64,000 nucleotides of DNA from Thiogranum sp. (GCA_030148805.1 JASBSS010000031.1:1-64000); one strand, 5' to 3'; positions 1-9,139 are shown, counted from the stretch's first letter. Notes: generated by a model not told the origin, from the sequence alone. A program made the numbers and translations.

Positions 1-894
1 GGTCATGATGCCGTTGATCATGCCGCCCCAGGACGGCAGCAGGAGCATGATGGAAAAGGTGGCGGCGAGGGTCGAGGTCCAGTCCGGCAGCGCGGTCCAA
101 TGCAAATGATGCGCGCCCACCCACATATACAGAAACGACAGCGCCCAGAAATGGATGATCGACAGGCGATACGAATACACCGGCCGCCCCGCCTGCTTGG
201 GTACGAAATAATACATCATGCCGAGAAACGCCGCGGTGAGGAAAAAGCCCACGGCGTTATGGCCGTACCACCACTGCGTCATCGCGTCCTGCACGCCCGA
301 GAACAGGCTATAGGACTTGAGCGTGAACAACCCTACCGGTACAGCCAGGTTGTTGAAGATGTGCAAAATGGCGGTGGCCAGGATGAAGGCCATGTAAAAC
401 CAGTTGGCCACGTAGATATGCGGTTGCGAGCGACGTCGCAGCGTCTGCGCGTACAGCAGAAAGTACACCACCCAGGTGACGGCGATGAGGATGTCGATCG
501 GCCACTCGAACTCGGCGTATTCGCGCGACTGGGTATAACCGAACATGTAGCTGAGCGCGCCCAGTCCGACCGCCAGCTGCCAACCCCAGAAGGTGAAGCT
601 GGCCATCCAGTCGCTGTACAGACGCGTCTGGCAGGTGCGCTGGACGATGTAGTAGGACGTCGCGAACAGGGCGCAGCCGCCGAAACCGAAAATCACCAGC
701 GTGGTGTGCACCGGGCGCAGCCGGCCGAAAGTGATTTGTGGAATGTCGAAATTGAGAAACGGCCAGGCCAGTTCGGAGGCGATATACACGCCCGCCAACA
801 TGCCTAACAGCCCCCAGACCAGGGCCATAACGGCAAACTTCTTGATGATCTCGTAATTGTACTGCTGGGTATTGGCGAGCCCGGTGTGTGCCAT
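1..894 (-). CDS. ccoN: cbb3-type cytochrome c oxidase subunit I, N-terminal part (runs off left edge)
   Basis: This frame is open from an ATG at 894 to the left edge, giving about 298 residues of the catalytic subunit of a cbb3 oxidase. That enzyme is a proton-pumping inner-membrane complex reducing O2 with electrons from cytochrome c. The protein is strongly hydrophobic with many membrane segments. [13 protein letters not shown] carries a heme-ligand histidine, and [15 protein letters not shown] is the CuB/active-site segment typical of CcoN rather than CtaD. A GAGG about 8 bases upstream supports the start. The C-terminal third is outside the window, and ccoO/Q/P would be expected further left in the transcription direction. 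I saw no convincing FNR box upstream. It is a second terminal oxidase beside the aa3-type operon. Confidence 0.93.
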   Translation of the reverse strand, partial: MAHTGLANTQQYNYEIIKKFAVMALVWGLLGMLAGVYIASELAWPFLNFDIPQITFGRLRPVHTTLVIFGFGGCALFATSYYIVQRTCQTRLYSDWMASFTFWGWQLAVGLGALSYMFGYTQSREYAEFEWPIDILIAVTWVVYFLLYAQTLRRRSQPHIYVANWFYMAFILATAILHIFNNLAVPVGLFTLKSYSLFSGVQDAMTQWWYGHNAVGFFLTAAFLGMMYYFVPKQAGRPVYSYRLSIIHFWALSFLYMWVGAHHLHWTALPDWTSTLAATFSIMLLLPSWGGMINGIMT

Positions 895-1179
895 GATCGT
901 TGCCTCGTCGCGTGAGCGGATTGCTGCCCTCAAGCCGGGTTATAAAAACATGAAATTCTAATATACAAATGTACTGAAGGTAAAGACCGCAGCGTGTTTG
1001 CTCGCCCGTTCCCGGACGGAAAAACCGGAAGTTGGCCTAAGTCCCTGTATGAACATACAAGTGTAGCCCATGTGACGGCGCGGACAGACGCTGTCCGAGC
1101 CGCGTGGCGATGCATTATAGAGACCGACAGTTAAGCGGACGTTAAGTCGCGGGCCCGCCTCCGACGCCTCCAAGCCCGT

Positions 1180-2085
1180 TTACAGCGTAGGGTAGAAACG
1201 CAGATAGTGATCGACCAGCAAAAACGCGAACAATGCCATGAGGTAAATAATGGAATAGCCGAACGTCTTCATCGCCTGGGCACCGCTGTCGTCGCGCATC
1301 AAGGCCCAGGCGTGATAGAGAAATCCACCGCCGAGCGCCAGCGCCCCGAGCAGATACAGCAGCCCGCTCATGCGCGTGGCATAGGGCATCACCGTCACCA
1401 CCACCAGCAATACGGTGTAGAACAGCACCTGCAGGCGGGTGAACTCGACCCCGTGGGTCACCGGCAGCATCGGGATATCGGCCTTGGCGTACTCGTTGCG
1501 CCGGTGGATGGCCAGGGCCCAGAAATGCGGCGGCGTCCAGACGAAGATGATCAGGAACAGCAACAAGGCGTTGGGGTCGATCTGGCCGGTGACCGCGGTC
1601 CAGCCCAATACCGGCGGCGCGGCGCCGGCGGCCCCGCCGATGACGATGTTCTGCGGCGTGGCGCGCTTGAGATAAAGCGTATAGATCACCGCATAGCCGA
1701 TCAGCGAGGCAAATGTCAGAACCGCCGTCAGCAGGTTGACGAACTGTACCAGAATCCACATCGCGAGTCCGCCGAGCACGAGCGCGAACAGCAGACAATT
1801 GCGCCCGGTGAGATGACCGCTGGCCACCGGCCGGTTGGCGGTCCGCGACATGCGCGCGTCGACGTGACGGTCGACCAGATGGTTGATCGCGGCGGCCGAT
1901 GCCGCCGCCATGCCGATGCCGAGCGTACCGAACACCAGCGGCTGCCAGGGAACCATACCCGGGACCGAGAGAAACATGCCCACCAGCGCGGTAAATACGA
2001 TCAACGCGACGACTTTGAGTTTGCACACACCCAGATAGTCGCGCCAGGCGATTGCCGCGCCTGAGGCCATTGAATAGCTAGTCAT
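1180..2085 (-). CDS. ctaB: protoheme IX farnesyltransferase (heme O synthase)
   Basis: This 301-residue UbiA-superfamily membrane enzyme transfers a farnesyl group to protoheme IX to make heme O, the precursor of heme A for the aa3 oxidase encoded upstream. The allylic diphosphate/Mg site [13 protein letters not shown] lies at residues 68-80, followed by RTANRP. YTLYLKR (135-141) and [13 protein letters not shown] (150-162) are family signatures. Hydrophobic segments spaced through the protein fit about nine membrane helices. It is the last gene of the SURF1/Sco-like/ctaB unit, 47 bases after the Sco-like gene. That gap leaves no room for the heme A synthase (COX15/ctaA) that commonly sits beside ctaB. 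Confidence 0.95.
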   Translation of the reverse strand: MTSYSMASGAAIAWRDYLGVCKLKVVALIVFTALVGMFLSVPGMVPWQPLVFGTLGIGMAAASAAAINHLVDRHVDARMSRTANRPVASGHLTGRNCLLFALVLGGLAMWILVQFVNLLTAVLTFASLIGYAVIYTLYLKRATPQNIVIGGAAGAAPPVLGWTAVTGQIDPNALLLFLIIFVWTPPHFWALAIHRRNEYAKADIPMLPVTHGVEFTRLQVLFYTVLLVVVTVMPYATRMSGLLYLLGALALGGGFLYHAWALMRDDSGAQAMKTFGYSIIYLMALFAFLLVDHYLRFYPTL

Positions 2086-2132
2086 TGTGCTCCACAGCGC
2101 TGTTGCCCCGCCCCTGCCGACGGGCGCTTATT

Positions 2133-2765
2133 TTACCCCAAGCCGGAGTATTTTAAGAGCCTTTCCAGGTCCTTGATCGCGCCGCCGGGGTCGTCATCCG
2201 GCGCGTAGACCATCATCAGATTGCCCAACGGATCCACCAGATACAGGTTGCCCGCCTGCAGCGGCGCCTGCGAGCCGGTGGCGAACGTGGAGAGCAAATC
2301 CGCATCGTCGCCGGCCGGCGGTAGCAACGCCGTCACCTGCCCGGGAAAATGCTGTGCGACCGCCTCCCGGGCGCGGGCGTCCTGGCCTTGGGCTTGCCAC
2401 AACATGAGACGTTGCAGCCGCTCGATGTTCTTGCCCTGCGTCAGACGGATCTGGCGCATCTTGTACAGCTGCTGCACACACGCCTTGCCGCAGGCACCGG
2501 CATGCAAATACACGAAAGTCCACTTCCCCTGTAGCCAGCCGCGTTCGACCGGCTCACCGGCCAGCGTTGGCAAGTGGAACGCCGGCAACGGTCGGACCGG
2601 TTTCACCAGGCTGCCGTGATTGCTGCTGGCGCTCGGTACCCAACCGGGAAACAAGAAGAACAGCAGCCACGCGCCAACCACCGGCGAGGCGAACAAGACG
2701 AACACCAACAGCAAAGAAATGCGGTTTCGCCGCAAGACGGCGGGATCAGGGGCTTGAGTCGTCAT
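2133..2765 (-). CDS. Sco-like membrane-anchored thioredoxin-fold cytochrome oxidase assembly protein
   Basis: The 210-residue protein has one N-terminal membrane anchor (about residues 17-40) and a periplasmic thioredoxin-like domain. HAGACGKAC places two cysteines at 92 and 96 (CxxxC), as in Sco copper chaperones. Near the C-terminus NLYLVDPLGNLMMVY matches the Sco strand after the copper-ligand histidine, but that histidine is absent here (APLQAGN precedes it). The protein may therefore be a disulfide reductase or a weaker copper binder acting on the CuA centre. It lies between SURF1 and ctaB, and its start overlaps the SURF1 stop by 20 bases, suggesting translational coupling. The family is commonly annotated only as hypothetical or cytochrome oxidase-associated, so the role rests on context. 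Confidence 0.8.
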   Translation of the reverse strand: MTTQAPDPAVLRRNRISLLLVFVLFASPVVGAWLLFFLFPGWVPSASSNHGSLVKPVRPLPAFHLPTLAGEPVERGWLQGKWTFVYLHAGACGKACVQQLYKMRQIRLTQGKNIERLQRLMLWQAQGQDARAREAVAQHFPGQVTALLPPAGDDADLLSTFATGSQAPLQAGNLYLVDPLGNLMMVYAPDDDPGGAIKDLERLLKYSGLG

Positions 2766-3492
2766 GCTCCTCCTGCTTTTTCAGATTGACGGCCAGATAG
2801 ATCACCACCAACGTAGCCGCCAGAGCGAACCACTGCACCGCATAACCCACATTCCGCTCCGGACCGAAGGTCTGACGCAGCGGATGCCACTGCCTGACAT
2901 AGCCGTCGGGCTGGTCAGGATCCAAAAGCAATACCATCGGCAGCAACCGGTAACCCAGCTGCGCGGACAAATGCGCGAGATCCACCCGCAGCACCCGATA
3001 GGGCCAGCCGCGGCGCGGCGTTTCCTCACCGAGGCGGAAACCTTTGGTGGAAACCCCGCGAATCCGGCCGCGCACCTCCCGCGGCGCGCCATCGACCGTG
3101 ACTTCCGGCAACCGGTCACGACTGCCGCCCAGCGGGATCCAGCCACGGTTGACCAGCACACCCACCGCCGCGCCCGCCAGCTTCAGCGGCGTCAGCACCT
3201 CGTAGCCGACCTGGCCATCATGCGTGCGATTGTCGAGCAGGAACTGATGGGCGCCGTCATAGCGCCCGCTGGCGCCCGCCGGCTGATACTCCAGCCCCTG
3301 CACCGAGCGCAGATTCGCGTCAAGTCTCAGTAGCGCGTGGTGCGAACCGGCCTGATACTCCGTCAACAGCGCACGCTTTTGGGCGGCCCGATCCAGCTGC
3401 CAGAAACCCAGGCTCAGCAGAATCCCGAATACCACCAGGGTAATCAGCGTCGGCCGCCAGGCGGGCCGGAATTCCACACTGCCAAAGCGCAT
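2746..3492 (-). CDS. SURF1 family cytochrome oxidase assembly protein
   Basis: SURF1 proteins help insert heme A into subunit I of cytochrome c oxidase. This one has 248 residues with the standard layout: an N-terminal membrane helix around 16-32, a periplasmic domain, and a C-terminal helix around 222-238 followed by a short charged tail. Family signatures visible are YQPAGASGRYD, the segment HQFLLDNRTHDGQVGYEVLTP, and VLVNRGWIPLG. It is the first gene of the minus-strand unit with the Sco-like gene and ctaB. The 138-base gap to the divergent DUF2909 gene should hold promoters for both. Confidence 0.93.
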   Translation of the reverse strand: MRFGSVEFRPAWRPTLITLVVFGILLSLGFWQLDRAAQKRALLTEYQAGSHHALLRLDANLRSVQGLEYQPAGASGRYDGAHQFLLDNRTHDGQVGYEVLTPLKLAGAAVGVLVNRGWIPLGGSRDRLPEVTVDGAPREVRGRIRGVSTKGFRLGEETPRRGWPYRVLRVDLAHLSAQLGYRLLPMVLLLDPDQPDGYVRQWHPLRQTFGPERNVGYAVQWFALAATLVVIYLAVNLKKQEEHDDSSP

Positions 3493-3630
3493 CCCGGCAG
3501 ATTACTGAGCGCCTGTAACAGCCGCAAGCGAAAATCGCTATACCGGCATAAGCAGGGCCACACGGCCCCGCCTTGGTCGGCACCGGCTTTGACTTTATAC
3601 TGCGACACACTTTCAGTTGCGGTGAATCCG

Positions 3631-3864
3631 ATGCTTATCAAATCCCTGATTGTGATGGTGCTGATCGCAATTATCGCCAGCCTGGCCATCGGCATGATTT
3701 TTCTGATCAAGGACAAAGGGCGCACCGAGCGCACCGCCAAGGCGCTGACCCTGCGTATCGTCCTCTCCGTATCGTTGTTCGCCCTGCTGATGCTGGGGAT
3801 TTTCACCGGCTATATCCAACCCCACGGCATTTATCCGCAGGCCCCGGCCCATAGCCAGCCTTGA
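3631..3864 (+). CDS. DUF2909 family small membrane protein
   Basis: This 77-residue protein has two hydrophobic helices (about 4-24 and 39-60) joined by a basic loop containing KDKGRTERTAKALTLR. That pattern is typical of DUF2909 proteins, which sit inside gammaproteobacterial cytochrome c oxidase clusters between subunit III and SURF1. Its biochemical role is unknown; location suggests a part in oxidase assembly or stability. I chose the ATG at 3631 because upstream codons in this frame are antisense to SURF1 and do not look like protein. The gene is opposite in direction to its neighbours and ends 13 bases before a two-way terminator shared with subunit III. Confidence 0.85.
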   Translation: MLIKSLIVMVLIAIIASLAIGMIFLIKDKGRTERTAKALTLRIVLSVSLFALLMLGIFTGYIQPHGIYPQAPAHSQP

Positions 3865-3877
3865 AAACGCCCAAAAA

Positions 3878-3900
3878 AAAGCGCCGCTTGGCGGCGCTTT
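3878..3900. terminator. bidirectional rho-independent terminator
   Basis: A 10-bp perfect inverted repeat (AAAGCGCCGC / GCGGCGCTTT) with a 3-base loop is preceded by an A-run and followed by T-rich sequence. It can therefore terminate transcription in both directions. It lies between the convergent DUF2909 gene and cytochrome oxidase subunit III. Confidence 0.9.
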
Positions 3901-3918
3901 GTTCTGCCTCGCCCCCAC

Positions 3919-4779
3919 CTACAGGATATAGACGAAAATAAACAGACCCAACCAGACCACGTCGACAAAGTGCCAGTACCAGGCCACCCCCTCGAAGGCG
4001 AAGTGGTGGTCCGGCGTAAAATGCCCTTTCATGCTACGCAGCATGATCACCGTCAGCATGATGGCACCGATGGTCACGTGGAACCCATGGAAGCCGGTCA
4101 ACATGAAGAACGTCGAACCGTAGATGCCCGAACCCAACGTCAGGTTGAGCTCGTGGTAGGCATGCATGTATTCCATGATCTGCAAACCCAGAAACGTGAA
4201 GCCCAAGGCCACGGTGGCCAGCAACCACAACACCAGGGGGGTGCGCTGGTTTTTCTTCAGGGCCCAGTGGGCGAAGGTCACCGTCACGCCGGAACTCAAC
4301 AGCAACAAGGTGTTGATGGCCGGTATCCCCCAAGCACCGATGGTCTCGAATTTGCCGCCGATATCCCCCGGCCCGTTGGTCGGCCACATCGCCTCGAAGC
4401 CGTTCCAGAGGAACTCGTTGGTGCCCGGATCCCCGCCGCCCAGCCACGGCACCGAGTAGATACGGGCGTAGAACAAGGCGCCGAAGAACGCCGCGAAAAA
4501 CATGACCTCGGAGAAAATGAACCAGCCCATCCCCCAACGGAAGGATCGGTCGACCTGCTCGTCGTACATGCCGGACTCGCTTTCGCGGATGACGGTCCCG
4601 AACCAGCCGAACATCATGAACAGAATGATGGCGAAACCGGCCACCATCAGGATCTCGCCGGCATTCCAGCCGTTCAGAAAATTGGCGACACCCACCAACA
4701 GCGCCGTCAGACCTATGGAACCGACTATGGGCCAGTACGTCCCGTGGGGTACGTAGTAACCGCCGTGTGCTTCGCTCAT
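3919..4779 (-). CDS. ctaE: cytochrome c oxidase subunit III
   Basis: This 286-residue integral membrane protein is the third core subunit of the aa3-type oxidase and stabilises turnover of the proton-pumping subunit I. It has about seven hydrophobic helices. Subunit III signatures are SEVMFFAAFFGALFYARI, LLLLSSGVTVTFAHWAL, the segment TGFHGFHVTIG, and the C-terminal AWYWHFVDVVWLGLFIFVYIL. It is the last gene of the ctaC-ctaD-ctaG-ctaE run and ends at the two-way terminator. The gap to ctaG is 24 bases. Confidence 0.96.
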   Translation of the reverse strand: MSEAHGGYYVPHGTYWPIVGSIGLTALLVGVANFLNGWNAGEILMVAGFAIILFMMFGWFGTVIRESESGMYDEQVDRSFRWGMGWFIFSEVMFFAAFFGALFYARIYSVPWLGGGDPGTNEFLWNGFEAMWPTNGPGDIGGKFETIGAWGIPAINTLLLLSSGVTVTFAHWALKKNQRTPLVLWLLATVALGFTFLGLQIMEYMHAYHELNLTLGSGIYGSTFFMLTGFHGFHVTIGAIMLTVIMLRSMKGHFTPDHHFAFEGVAWYWHFVDVVWLGLFIFVYIL

Positions 4780-4803
4780 TCCAACATCCTCATCTCTGGT
4801 GTT

Positions 4804-5343
4804 TTAATCCACTAACTTCTGTTTATCGAAAAACGTGTAGGCCAGCGTCACGGTTGAGATATCCTCCGGCAGATCCTTGTCCACCATGAATATCAAAGGC
4901 ATCTCGCGCTCCTCGCCGGCGGCGAACTTCTGTTCGGTGAAACAGAAACACTCCGTCTTCTTGAAGTGCAGGGCGGCCAGACCCGGGGTCACGCTGGGAA
5001 TCGCCTGGCCGACCATATCGGCCGCCGTGAGGTTGCGCGCCAGGAACGAGGTCTGCTTGACTTCGCCCGGATGGACGGTCATGCGCGCCACCGCCGGGCG
5101 GAAATCCCAGGGCATGGACTCGTTGACGCTGGCGAGAAACTCCACCGTCACCGTGCGCGAGGTATCCGGACTGACGTCGGCCACCTGTTGCGCCTGATTA
5201 CGGGGCTTCCCATTGAGCCCCGTCAGATCGCACAGCACGCCATACATCGGCACCAGCGCGAAGACGAACAACGACATCCCGCCGACGATGAACAACGTCT
5301 GGCGCAGGGTGCGCTTCTTGGCCTGTTCCACTTCCCGGCCCAT
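4804..5343 (-). CDS. ctaG: cytochrome c oxidase assembly protein CtaG/Cox11 (CuB insertion)
   Basis: CtaG/Cox11 delivers copper to the CuB site of subunit I. The 179-residue protein has a single N-terminal membrane helix (about 16-34) followed by a periplasmic immunoglobulin-like domain. The copper-binding motif ECFCF is at 131-135, preceded by HFKKT, and a further conserved cysteine sits at 38. DKDLPEDISTVTLAYTFF near the end is also a family signature. It lies between the 36-residue assembly protein (2 bases upstream) and ctaE. Confidence 0.95.
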   Translation of the reverse strand: MGREVEQAKKRTLRQTLFIVGGMSLFVFALVPMYGVLCDLTGLNGKPRNQAQQVADVSPDTSRTVTVEFLASVNESMPWDFRPAVARMTVHPGEVKQTSFLARNLTAADMVGQAIPSVTPGLAALHFKKTECFCFTEQKFAAGEEREMPLIFMVDKDLPEDISTVTLAYTFFDKQKLVD

Positions 5344-5345
5344 GC

Positions 5346-5456
5346 TCAGAACCCCTTTGCGGTTGCCCAGATGAAGCCCAGGTAGACGGCGATGGCCACC
5401 AGCCCCAGTACCAGGGCAAAGTTACGGGCGCGTTTTTTCTCTGCCGTACGATTCAT
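5346..5456 (-). CDS. 36-residue cytochrome oxidase small assembly protein
   Basis: Between ctaD and ctaG there is a complete short frame starting at ATG 5456. It begins MNRTAEKKRARN, continues with one hydrophobic helix (FALVLGLVAIAVYLGFIW) and ends ATAKGF, with the TGA two bases before the ctaG start. Tiny single-helix proteins of this form (basic N-terminus, one helix) are known at this position in beta- and gammaproteobacterial oxidase operons. Its detailed function is not settled, and it is too short for routine gene calling. Confidence 0.8.
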   Translation of the reverse strand: MNRTAEKKRARNFALVLGLVAIAVYLGFIWATAKGF

Positions 5457-5503
5457 AGTCCACTGGCGGGCGCCCACGCGCCCGCCCCTCCCTCTCAGGC
5501 CGC

Positions 5504-7081
5504 TTATTTGACTTCAGGCGCGGTGCTGAAGCTGTGATACGGCGGCGGCGAGGGCAACGTCCACTCCAACCCGTGCGCCCCTTCCCAGACCTGGTCGGTG
5601 GCCTTCTCACCCCCCTTGATGGTCTGGAAGACGATGTACACGAACAGCAGCTGCGTCAGCCCGAACGCGAAGCCGCCGATACTGGAAATCTCGTTAAAAC
5701 CGGCGAACTGCACCGAATAGTCCGGGATACGGCGCGGCATGCCCGCGAGCCCGAGAAAATGCTGCGGGAAGAACAGAATGTTCACCGAAATCGTCGACAG
5801 CCAGAAGTGAAGCTTGCCCAGCTTCTCGTTGTACATATGCCCGGTCCACTTCGGGATCCAGTAATAGCACGCCCCCATGATGGCGAACACCGCGCCGGTG
5901 ACCAGCACATAGTGGAAATGGGCGACGACGAAGTAGGTATCGTGATACTGGAAATCAACCGGGGCCATGGCCAGCATCAGGCCGGAAAACCCGCCGATGG
6001 TGAACATGATGACGAAACCGATCGCGAACAGCATCGGCGTTTCGAAGGTCATGGCACCACGCCACATGGTCGACACCCAGTTGAACACCTTCACCCCGGT
6101 GGGAACGGCGATCAGCATGGTGGCGTACATGAAGAACAGCTCGCCGGTCAGCGGCATGCCGACGGTGAACATGTGGTGCGCCCAGACGATGAACGACAGG
6201 AAGGCGATCGAGGCGGTCGCGTAGACCATCGAGCTGTAACCGAACAGCGGCTTGCGCGCGAAGGTGGGGATGATCTGCGAAACGATACCGAAGGCCGGCA
6301 GGATCAGAATGTACACCTCGGGATGGCCGAAGAACCAGAAAATATGCTGGAACATCACCGGGTCACCACCGCCGGCGGCATTGAAAAACGAGGTGTCGAA
6401 GAAGCGATCGGTCAACAGCATCGTCACCGCCCCGGCCAGCACCGGCATGGTGGCGATCAGCAGGTAGGCCGTGATCAGCCAGGTCCAGACGAACAACGGC
6501 ATCTTCATCATCGTCATGCCGGGCGCGCGCATGTTGACGATGGTGACGATGACATTGATCGCGCCCATGATGGAGGAGATACCCATCAGGTGCACCGAGA
6601 AAATCAGAAACGGAAATGCGTTGCCGGTCTGCATCACCAGGGGCGGATACATGGTCCAGCCACCGGCCGGCGCACCGCCCTCCATGAACAGCGTGCTCAG
6701 GAGAATGGCGAAAGCGAACGGCAGAATCCAGAAACTCCAGTTGTTCATGCGCGGCAGCGCCATGTCCGGCGCGCCGATCATCATCGGTATCAGCCAGTTG
6801 GCCAGGCCCACGAAGGCGGGCATGACGGCACCGAAGATCATGATCAACGCGTGCATGGTGGTCATGGAGTTGAAGAACTGCGGCTCGACGAACTGCAGGC
6901 CGGGCTCGAACAGCTCGGCGCGGATTACCATCGCCATGGCGCCGCCGACCATGAACATCAGCAACGAAAACAGCAGATAGAGGGTGCCGATATCCTTGTG
7001 GTTGGTGGTCGTTACCCAGCGCATCAGCCCGCTCGGGTGTTCTTCATGATGTGCATCATGTGTGGTGGTTGCGGTACTCAT
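5504..7081 (-). CDS. ctaD: cytochrome c oxidase subunit I (aa3-type)
   Basis: This is the catalytic subunit of a heme-copper oxidase, with 525 residues and about twelve membrane helices. Visible metal ligands are the low-spin heme histidine in TMHALIMIFG (His 77), the CuB histidine and cross-linked tyrosine in GHPEVYILILP (His 253, Tyr 257), the histidine pair in VWAHHMF (302-303), and the high-spin/low-spin heme ligands in VVAHFHYVL. The glutamate of GHPEV marks an A1-type D-channel. An AGAGGA lies just upstream of the start. It forms an operon with ctaC upstream and the small assembly protein and ctaG downstream. The enzyme needs heme A, but no COX15 gene lies in this window. Confidence 0.97.
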   Translation of the reverse strand: MSTATTTHDAHHEEHPSGLMRWVTTTNHKDIGTLYLLFSLLMFMVGGAMAMVIRAELFEPGLQFVEPQFFNSMTTMHALIMIFGAVMPAFVGLANWLIPMMIGAPDMALPRMNNWSFWILPFAFAILLSTLFMEGGAPAGGWTMYPPLVMQTGNAFPFLIFSVHLMGISSIMGAINVIVTIVNMRAPGMTMMKMPLFVWTWLITAYLLIATMPVLAGAVTMLLTDRFFDTSFFNAAGGGDPVMFQHIFWFFGHPEVYILILPAFGIVSQIIPTFARKPLFGYSSMVYATASIAFLSFIVWAHHMFTVGMPLTGELFFMYATMLIAVPTGVKVFNWVSTMWRGAMTFETPMLFAIGFVIMFTIGGFSGLMLAMAPVDFQYHDTYFVVAHFHYVLVTGAVFAIMGACYYWIPKWTGHMYNEKLGKLHFWLSTISVNILFFPQHFLGLAGMPRRIPDYSVQFAGFNEISSIGGFAFGLTQLLFVYIVFQTIKGGEKATDQVWEGAHGLEWTLPSPPPYHSFSTAPEVK

Positions 7082-7103
7082 TAATTCCTCTCCTTCACGA
7101 CCC

Positions 7104-8240
7104 TTATCGGGCTGCCTTTACGTCAGAAGGTTGAACCATGTCTCCGGTATCGTTACCCCAGGCATTACGCTCGTAGGTGACCACGGCGGCCAGTTCCACA
7201 TCGCTTAACTGGTTGGCGAAAGCGGCCATTGCGGTTCCCGGCTTGCCGTGCAAGACCATGGAGATATGCTCGCCGACCGGACCGGTCGCCACCTTGCTGC
7301 CCTTGAGCGCGGGGAACGCACCCGGCACGCCGGCACCGTTGGCCTGGTGGCAGGCCGCACAGCTGCTGTTGTAGACCTTTTCGCCGCGGGCCATCAGATC
7401 ATCCCGACTCCAGGTCCGCTGGGCGGCCTGTTTGTCGGCGCTGGCCGCGCCCTTTTGCTCGGCCACCCATTTCTCATAGTCGGCTTCATCCTTGGCGACC
7501 ACGACGATCGGCATGAAACCGTGATCCTTGCCGCACAACTCCGCGCATTGCCCGCGATAGGTCCCCGCCTTCTCGACCTTGAACCACATTTCGTTGATGA
7601 AGCCCGGGATCGCGTCTTTCTTCATGCCCAACGCCGGCACCCACCAGGCGTGGATCACGTCGTTGGCCGTGATCAGCAGGCGCACCTTCTTGTTGACCGG
7701 CACCACCAGCGGCTTGTCGACCTCGAGCAGGTAGTGCTCGTCTTTCTTGGCCTTGTTGTAGATCTGATCCTTGGGCGTGGACAGCGAGCTGATGAAGCTG
7801 ACGCCGTTGTCGACATAGTCATAGCCCCAGCGCCATTGATAGGCGGTGACCTTGATGCTGAGGTCGGCGTTGCTGGTGTCTTCCATCGCCACCAGCGCCT
7901 TGGTCGCCGGAATCGCCATGCCCACCAGAATCAAAAACGGGATGATGGTCCAGAGAATTTCCACGGTCGTGCTTTCATGGAACTGGGACGGTTGCACGCC
8001 GCGCGATTTGCGGTGCTTCACGATCGAAATGAACATGGCACCGAAAACCACGAAACCGATGCCGATACAGACCTGCAGAATCAGCATGTGCAGATCGTAG
8101 GCCTCGCGGCTGATGGGAGTCACACCGGTGGTAAGATTGAGACCGTAGTCGGCCGCCGCGCTTGTCGCTCCACCCAGCGCCGCGATCCCGGCCGCCGCTG
8201 TCAGGGCTCGTTTTGTTTTAGTTACCAACATTGCCAACAT
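7104..8240 (-). CDS. ctaC: cytochrome c oxidase subunit II with fused C-terminal cytochrome c domain
   Basis: Subunit II takes electrons from cytochrome c at its CuA centre. After a signal sequence (TKTKRALTAAAGIAALGG) there are two membrane helices and a cupredoxin domain with the CuA loop GQCAELCGKDHGFMP. A cytochrome c domain follows, with heme site SSCAACH and a later methionine ligand region, making this a caa3-like subunit. The frame opens at 8276, but GGAAGGAGAA directly before the ATG at 8240 favours that start (378 residues) or the ATG nine bases further in. It is 22 bases upstream of ctaD and probably co-transcribed with the DUF2244 gene 69 bases upstream. Confidence 0.95.
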   Translation of the reverse strand: MLAMLVTKTKRALTAAAGIAALGGATSAAADYGLNLTTGVTPISREAYDLHMLILQVCIGIGFVVFGAMFISIVKHRKSRGVQPSQFHESTTVEILWTIIPFLILVGMAIPATKALVAMEDTSNADLSIKVTAYQWRWGYDYVDNGVSFISSLSTPKDQIYNKAKKDEHYLLEVDKPLVVPVNKKVRLLITANDVIHAWWVPALGMKKDAIPGFINEMWFKVEKAGTYRGQCAELCGKDHGFMPIVVVAKDEADYEKWVAEQKGAASADKQAAQRTWSRDDLMARGEKVYNSSCAACHQANGAGVPGAFPALKGSKVATGPVGEHISMVLHGKPGTAMAAFANQLSDVELAAVVTYERNAWGNDTGDMVQPSDVKAAR

Positions 8241-8309
8241 TTCTCCTTCCAATACCTGAAAGCTGTTGTAGTGCAAAGCAGACTGCAGGGATTGTACGCC
8301 ATCTGTGGA

Positions 8310-8792
8310 CTACTCACAGGCGCGCACCGCCCGATTCAACTGCTCCGCCAGGAAACATTTTTCATCTTCTGTGAGACACCGCCCCACTTCCACGCTGCGC
8401 CCGTGAGAGCGCAGACACAGCCGCGACGGATGTCCCTTGATCGGCGCGTGTTCGTGTATCACCCGCACCCAGGCACGTTGAAACGACTGCCTCTGTTGCT
8501 GTCCCGCGGCGCGCGCGATGACGTCTACACGATCACCTTCGATGGAAATTTCCTGCCAATCCTTCGCCCGCCGTGCCACCACGTACAGGGCGATACCCAG
8601 CGCCAGCATCTCCAGACCGGCGAATGGCAGAATCAACCAGGCGCCTTTCAGCGCGAACGCGATTGCTATACTAAAGGACACCAACACCATGCCCAGATAA
8701 AAGCGCACGGCATCGCGCCATGATAATGAACAATTGGGTCGGATGAGGAACCGACGGGTGCAGGCAAAGTTGTCAAACTGGGTTGCGACCAC
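8310..8792 (-). CDS. DUF2244 domain membrane protein
   Basis: This is a 160-residue member of the uncharacterised DUF2244 family. The signature RRFLIRPNCSLSWRDAVRFY is followed by two adjacent hydrophobic helices (LGMVLVSFSIAIAFALKG and LPFAGLEMLALGIALYVV) and a cytoplasmic basic domain containing EISIEGDRVDVI. The frame is open to 8873, but the GTG at 8792 has AGAGGT six bases upstream and gives the usual family N-terminus, so I prefer it. The gene precedes ctaC in the same direction, an arrangement frequent in gammaproteobacteria. A link to oxidase biogenesis is inferred from context only. Confidence 0.8.
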   Translation of the reverse strand: MVATQFDNFACTRRFLIRPNCSLSWRDAVRFYLGMVLVSFSIAIAFALKGAWLILPFAGLEMLALGIALYVVARRAKDWQEISIEGDRVDVIARAAGQQQRQSFQRAWVRVIHEHAPIKGHPSRLCLRSHGRSVEVGRCLTEDEKCFLAEQLNRAVRACE

Positions 8793-8880
8793 CGGGTTAC
8801 CTCTATAACAACCTGGTCCGCGAGAAAAAACCGCAGTCCCACGCACTGCAGCGCATGCTACCTCAGCGGTCAAAAGAGGT

Positions 8881-8985
8881 GCAAAAAAAATTAAAATCTA
8901 CAGTCATAAAATTTAACTATATCTTGGGCTTAGATAATCGTTAATTAATTATATTCTTATATAATAAAAATTATAAAGCAGGTGA
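8881..8985. other. AT-rich segment in high-GC surroundings
   Basis: Runs such as TTAATTAATTATATT make this stretch strongly AT-rich. It lies 90-190 bases upstream of the DUF2244/ctaC start and probably marks a promoter with UP-element or a nucleoid-protein binding site. Confidence 0.55.
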
Positions 8986-9139
8986 CGCTTCCGTTGCCGT
9001 CAAGCCGGTCCCACCCACCCCCGTCCCGGGCACGGGACCCGATGCCAGGGTAACGCCTCTGCCATAATGTTCAAGTCGGCATAAGCACGGCCGAAAATAC
9101 AGTGATTCCGTCACACTTTTTGAATCCATATTGATTCAG

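Noticed and set aside
895-1179. FNR box or riboswitch upstream of ccoN
   Set aside because: No TTGAT-N4-ATCAA match; TTGAGGGCAGCAA is too weak. No riboswitch pattern seen.
1207-2064. Long plus-strand open frames antisense to ctaB, ctaE, ctaD and ctaC
   Set aside because: They are mirror frames of well-recognised high-GC genes, rich in Arg/His/Gln, with no family resemblance.
8881-8985. AT-rich stretch as a horizontally acquired remnant
   Set aside because: Only about 100 bases, no coding trace or flanking repeats; a promoter explanation is simpler.
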